Of a stretch of DNA of 6,662 bases, positions 6,509 to 6,662 are shown piece by piece. Within the stretch, counting starts at the first letter, position 1. The number at the start of each line of letters is the position of its first letter. The stretch is from an uncultured Eubacteriales bacterium (GTDB lineage: Bacteria > Bacillota > Clostridia > Christensenellales > CAG-138): assembly GCA_902768995.1 (NCBI GenBank), contig CACXNN010000072.1, positions 1 through 6,662 of the forward strand, in the 5' to 3' direction. A model generated the notes under the pieces. It saw only the letters and a program-made list of their open reading frames with translations. It made no database searches and had not been told where the DNA came from. The translations under genes and the position numbers were made by a program.

Positions 6509-6536
6509 TCATATATCGAAAAGAGAGGTGAGGGAC

Positions 6537-6662
6537 ATGGACGCGGCGGCGGTGTTGAAGGAAAGATTCGAACTCAGGGAGATCACGCCCGGGAAGTACC
6601 GGACCATGGGCAGCCCCATGATGCGCTTCCGGCTGGAACAGTACGAGGTCGATGGCCTGGGG
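6537..6662 (+). CDS. Unrecognised protein, N-terminal 42 codons (3' end outside window)
   Basis: The frame is open from ATG to the right edge, with GAGGTG at 6525-6530 six bases ahead. The visible protein begins MDAAAVLKERFELREITPG and continues with KYRTMGSPMMRFRLEQYEVDGLG. There is no signal peptide or membrane segment. The beginning faintly resembles small uncharacterised clostridial proteins with an FELREI-PGKY opening, but I recall no function and cannot confirm it. Codon use is GC-rich like the neighbours, which together with the ribosome binding site supports a real gene. Confidence 0.75.
   Translation, partial: MDAAAVLKERFELREITPGKYRTMGSPMMRFRLEQYEVDGLG

Noticed and set aside
5457..6512. 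Long antisense open frame opposite mrp
   Set aside because: It is His/Gly/Val-rich with no domain, lies opposite a clear Mrp coding frame and lacks a ribosome binding site, as expected of a GC-rich shadow.

Overview
The window is 6.7 kb of GC-rich chromosomal DNA from a bacterium. Good AAGGAGG-type ribosome binding sites, sigma-A-like promoters and a Firmicutes-style gene set point to a high-GC member of the Clostridia (Bacillota), probably an uncultured gut or rumen lineage. That placement is inferred from protein character only. I see no rRNA, tRNA, CRISPR array, insertion sequence or phage gene.

Layout. (1) Positions 2-1003 hold the 3' part of ftsZ, cut by the left edge, ending in a strong hairpin terminator. 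It carries a perfect 15-bp tandem duplication that adds five residues. (2) Positions 1141-2286 encode a secreted acidic protein of unknown function, apparently built from lipocalin-like beta-rich units. It has its own near-consensus promoter, which sits inside a long interrupted inverted repeat. (3) A bidirectional terminator (2303-2331) separates it from a minus-strand operon. (4) That operon (4776 down to 2342) encodes a short ComEC-type DNA-uptake channel without the usual metallo-beta-lactamase domain, then a single-frame fusion of an O6-alkylguanine-DNA alkyltransferase to a Nudix hydrolase. (5) A 78-bp divergent promoter region follows. (6) A plus-strand operon (4855-6443) encodes a zinc-type sirtuin and an Mrp/NBP35 Fe-S carrier ATPase and ends in a hairpin terminator. 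(7) The right edge holds the first 42 codons of an unrecognised gene.

Possible joint function. The comEC operon would link entry of single-stranded DNA with repair of alkylated bases and nucleotide clean-up. The divergent operon pairs NAD-dependent deacylation with Fe-S cluster assembly. The two operons share a promoter region in which the -35 boxes lie 6 bp apart, so polymerases probably compete there. Both predicted transcripts begin at or within a few bases of their start codons and lack a Shine-Dalgarno sequence, so both first genes look leaderless. The other genes here have clear ribosome binding sites, except mrp, whose site is weaker.

The points most worth a second look are the alkyltransferase-Nudix fusion with its internal ribosome binding site, the paired leaderless promoters, the FtsZ duplication and the dyad around the secreted-protein promoter. 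Nothing here clearly forms a new defence or mobile system. Most genes are recognisable housekeeping or accessory families with unusual local architecture.
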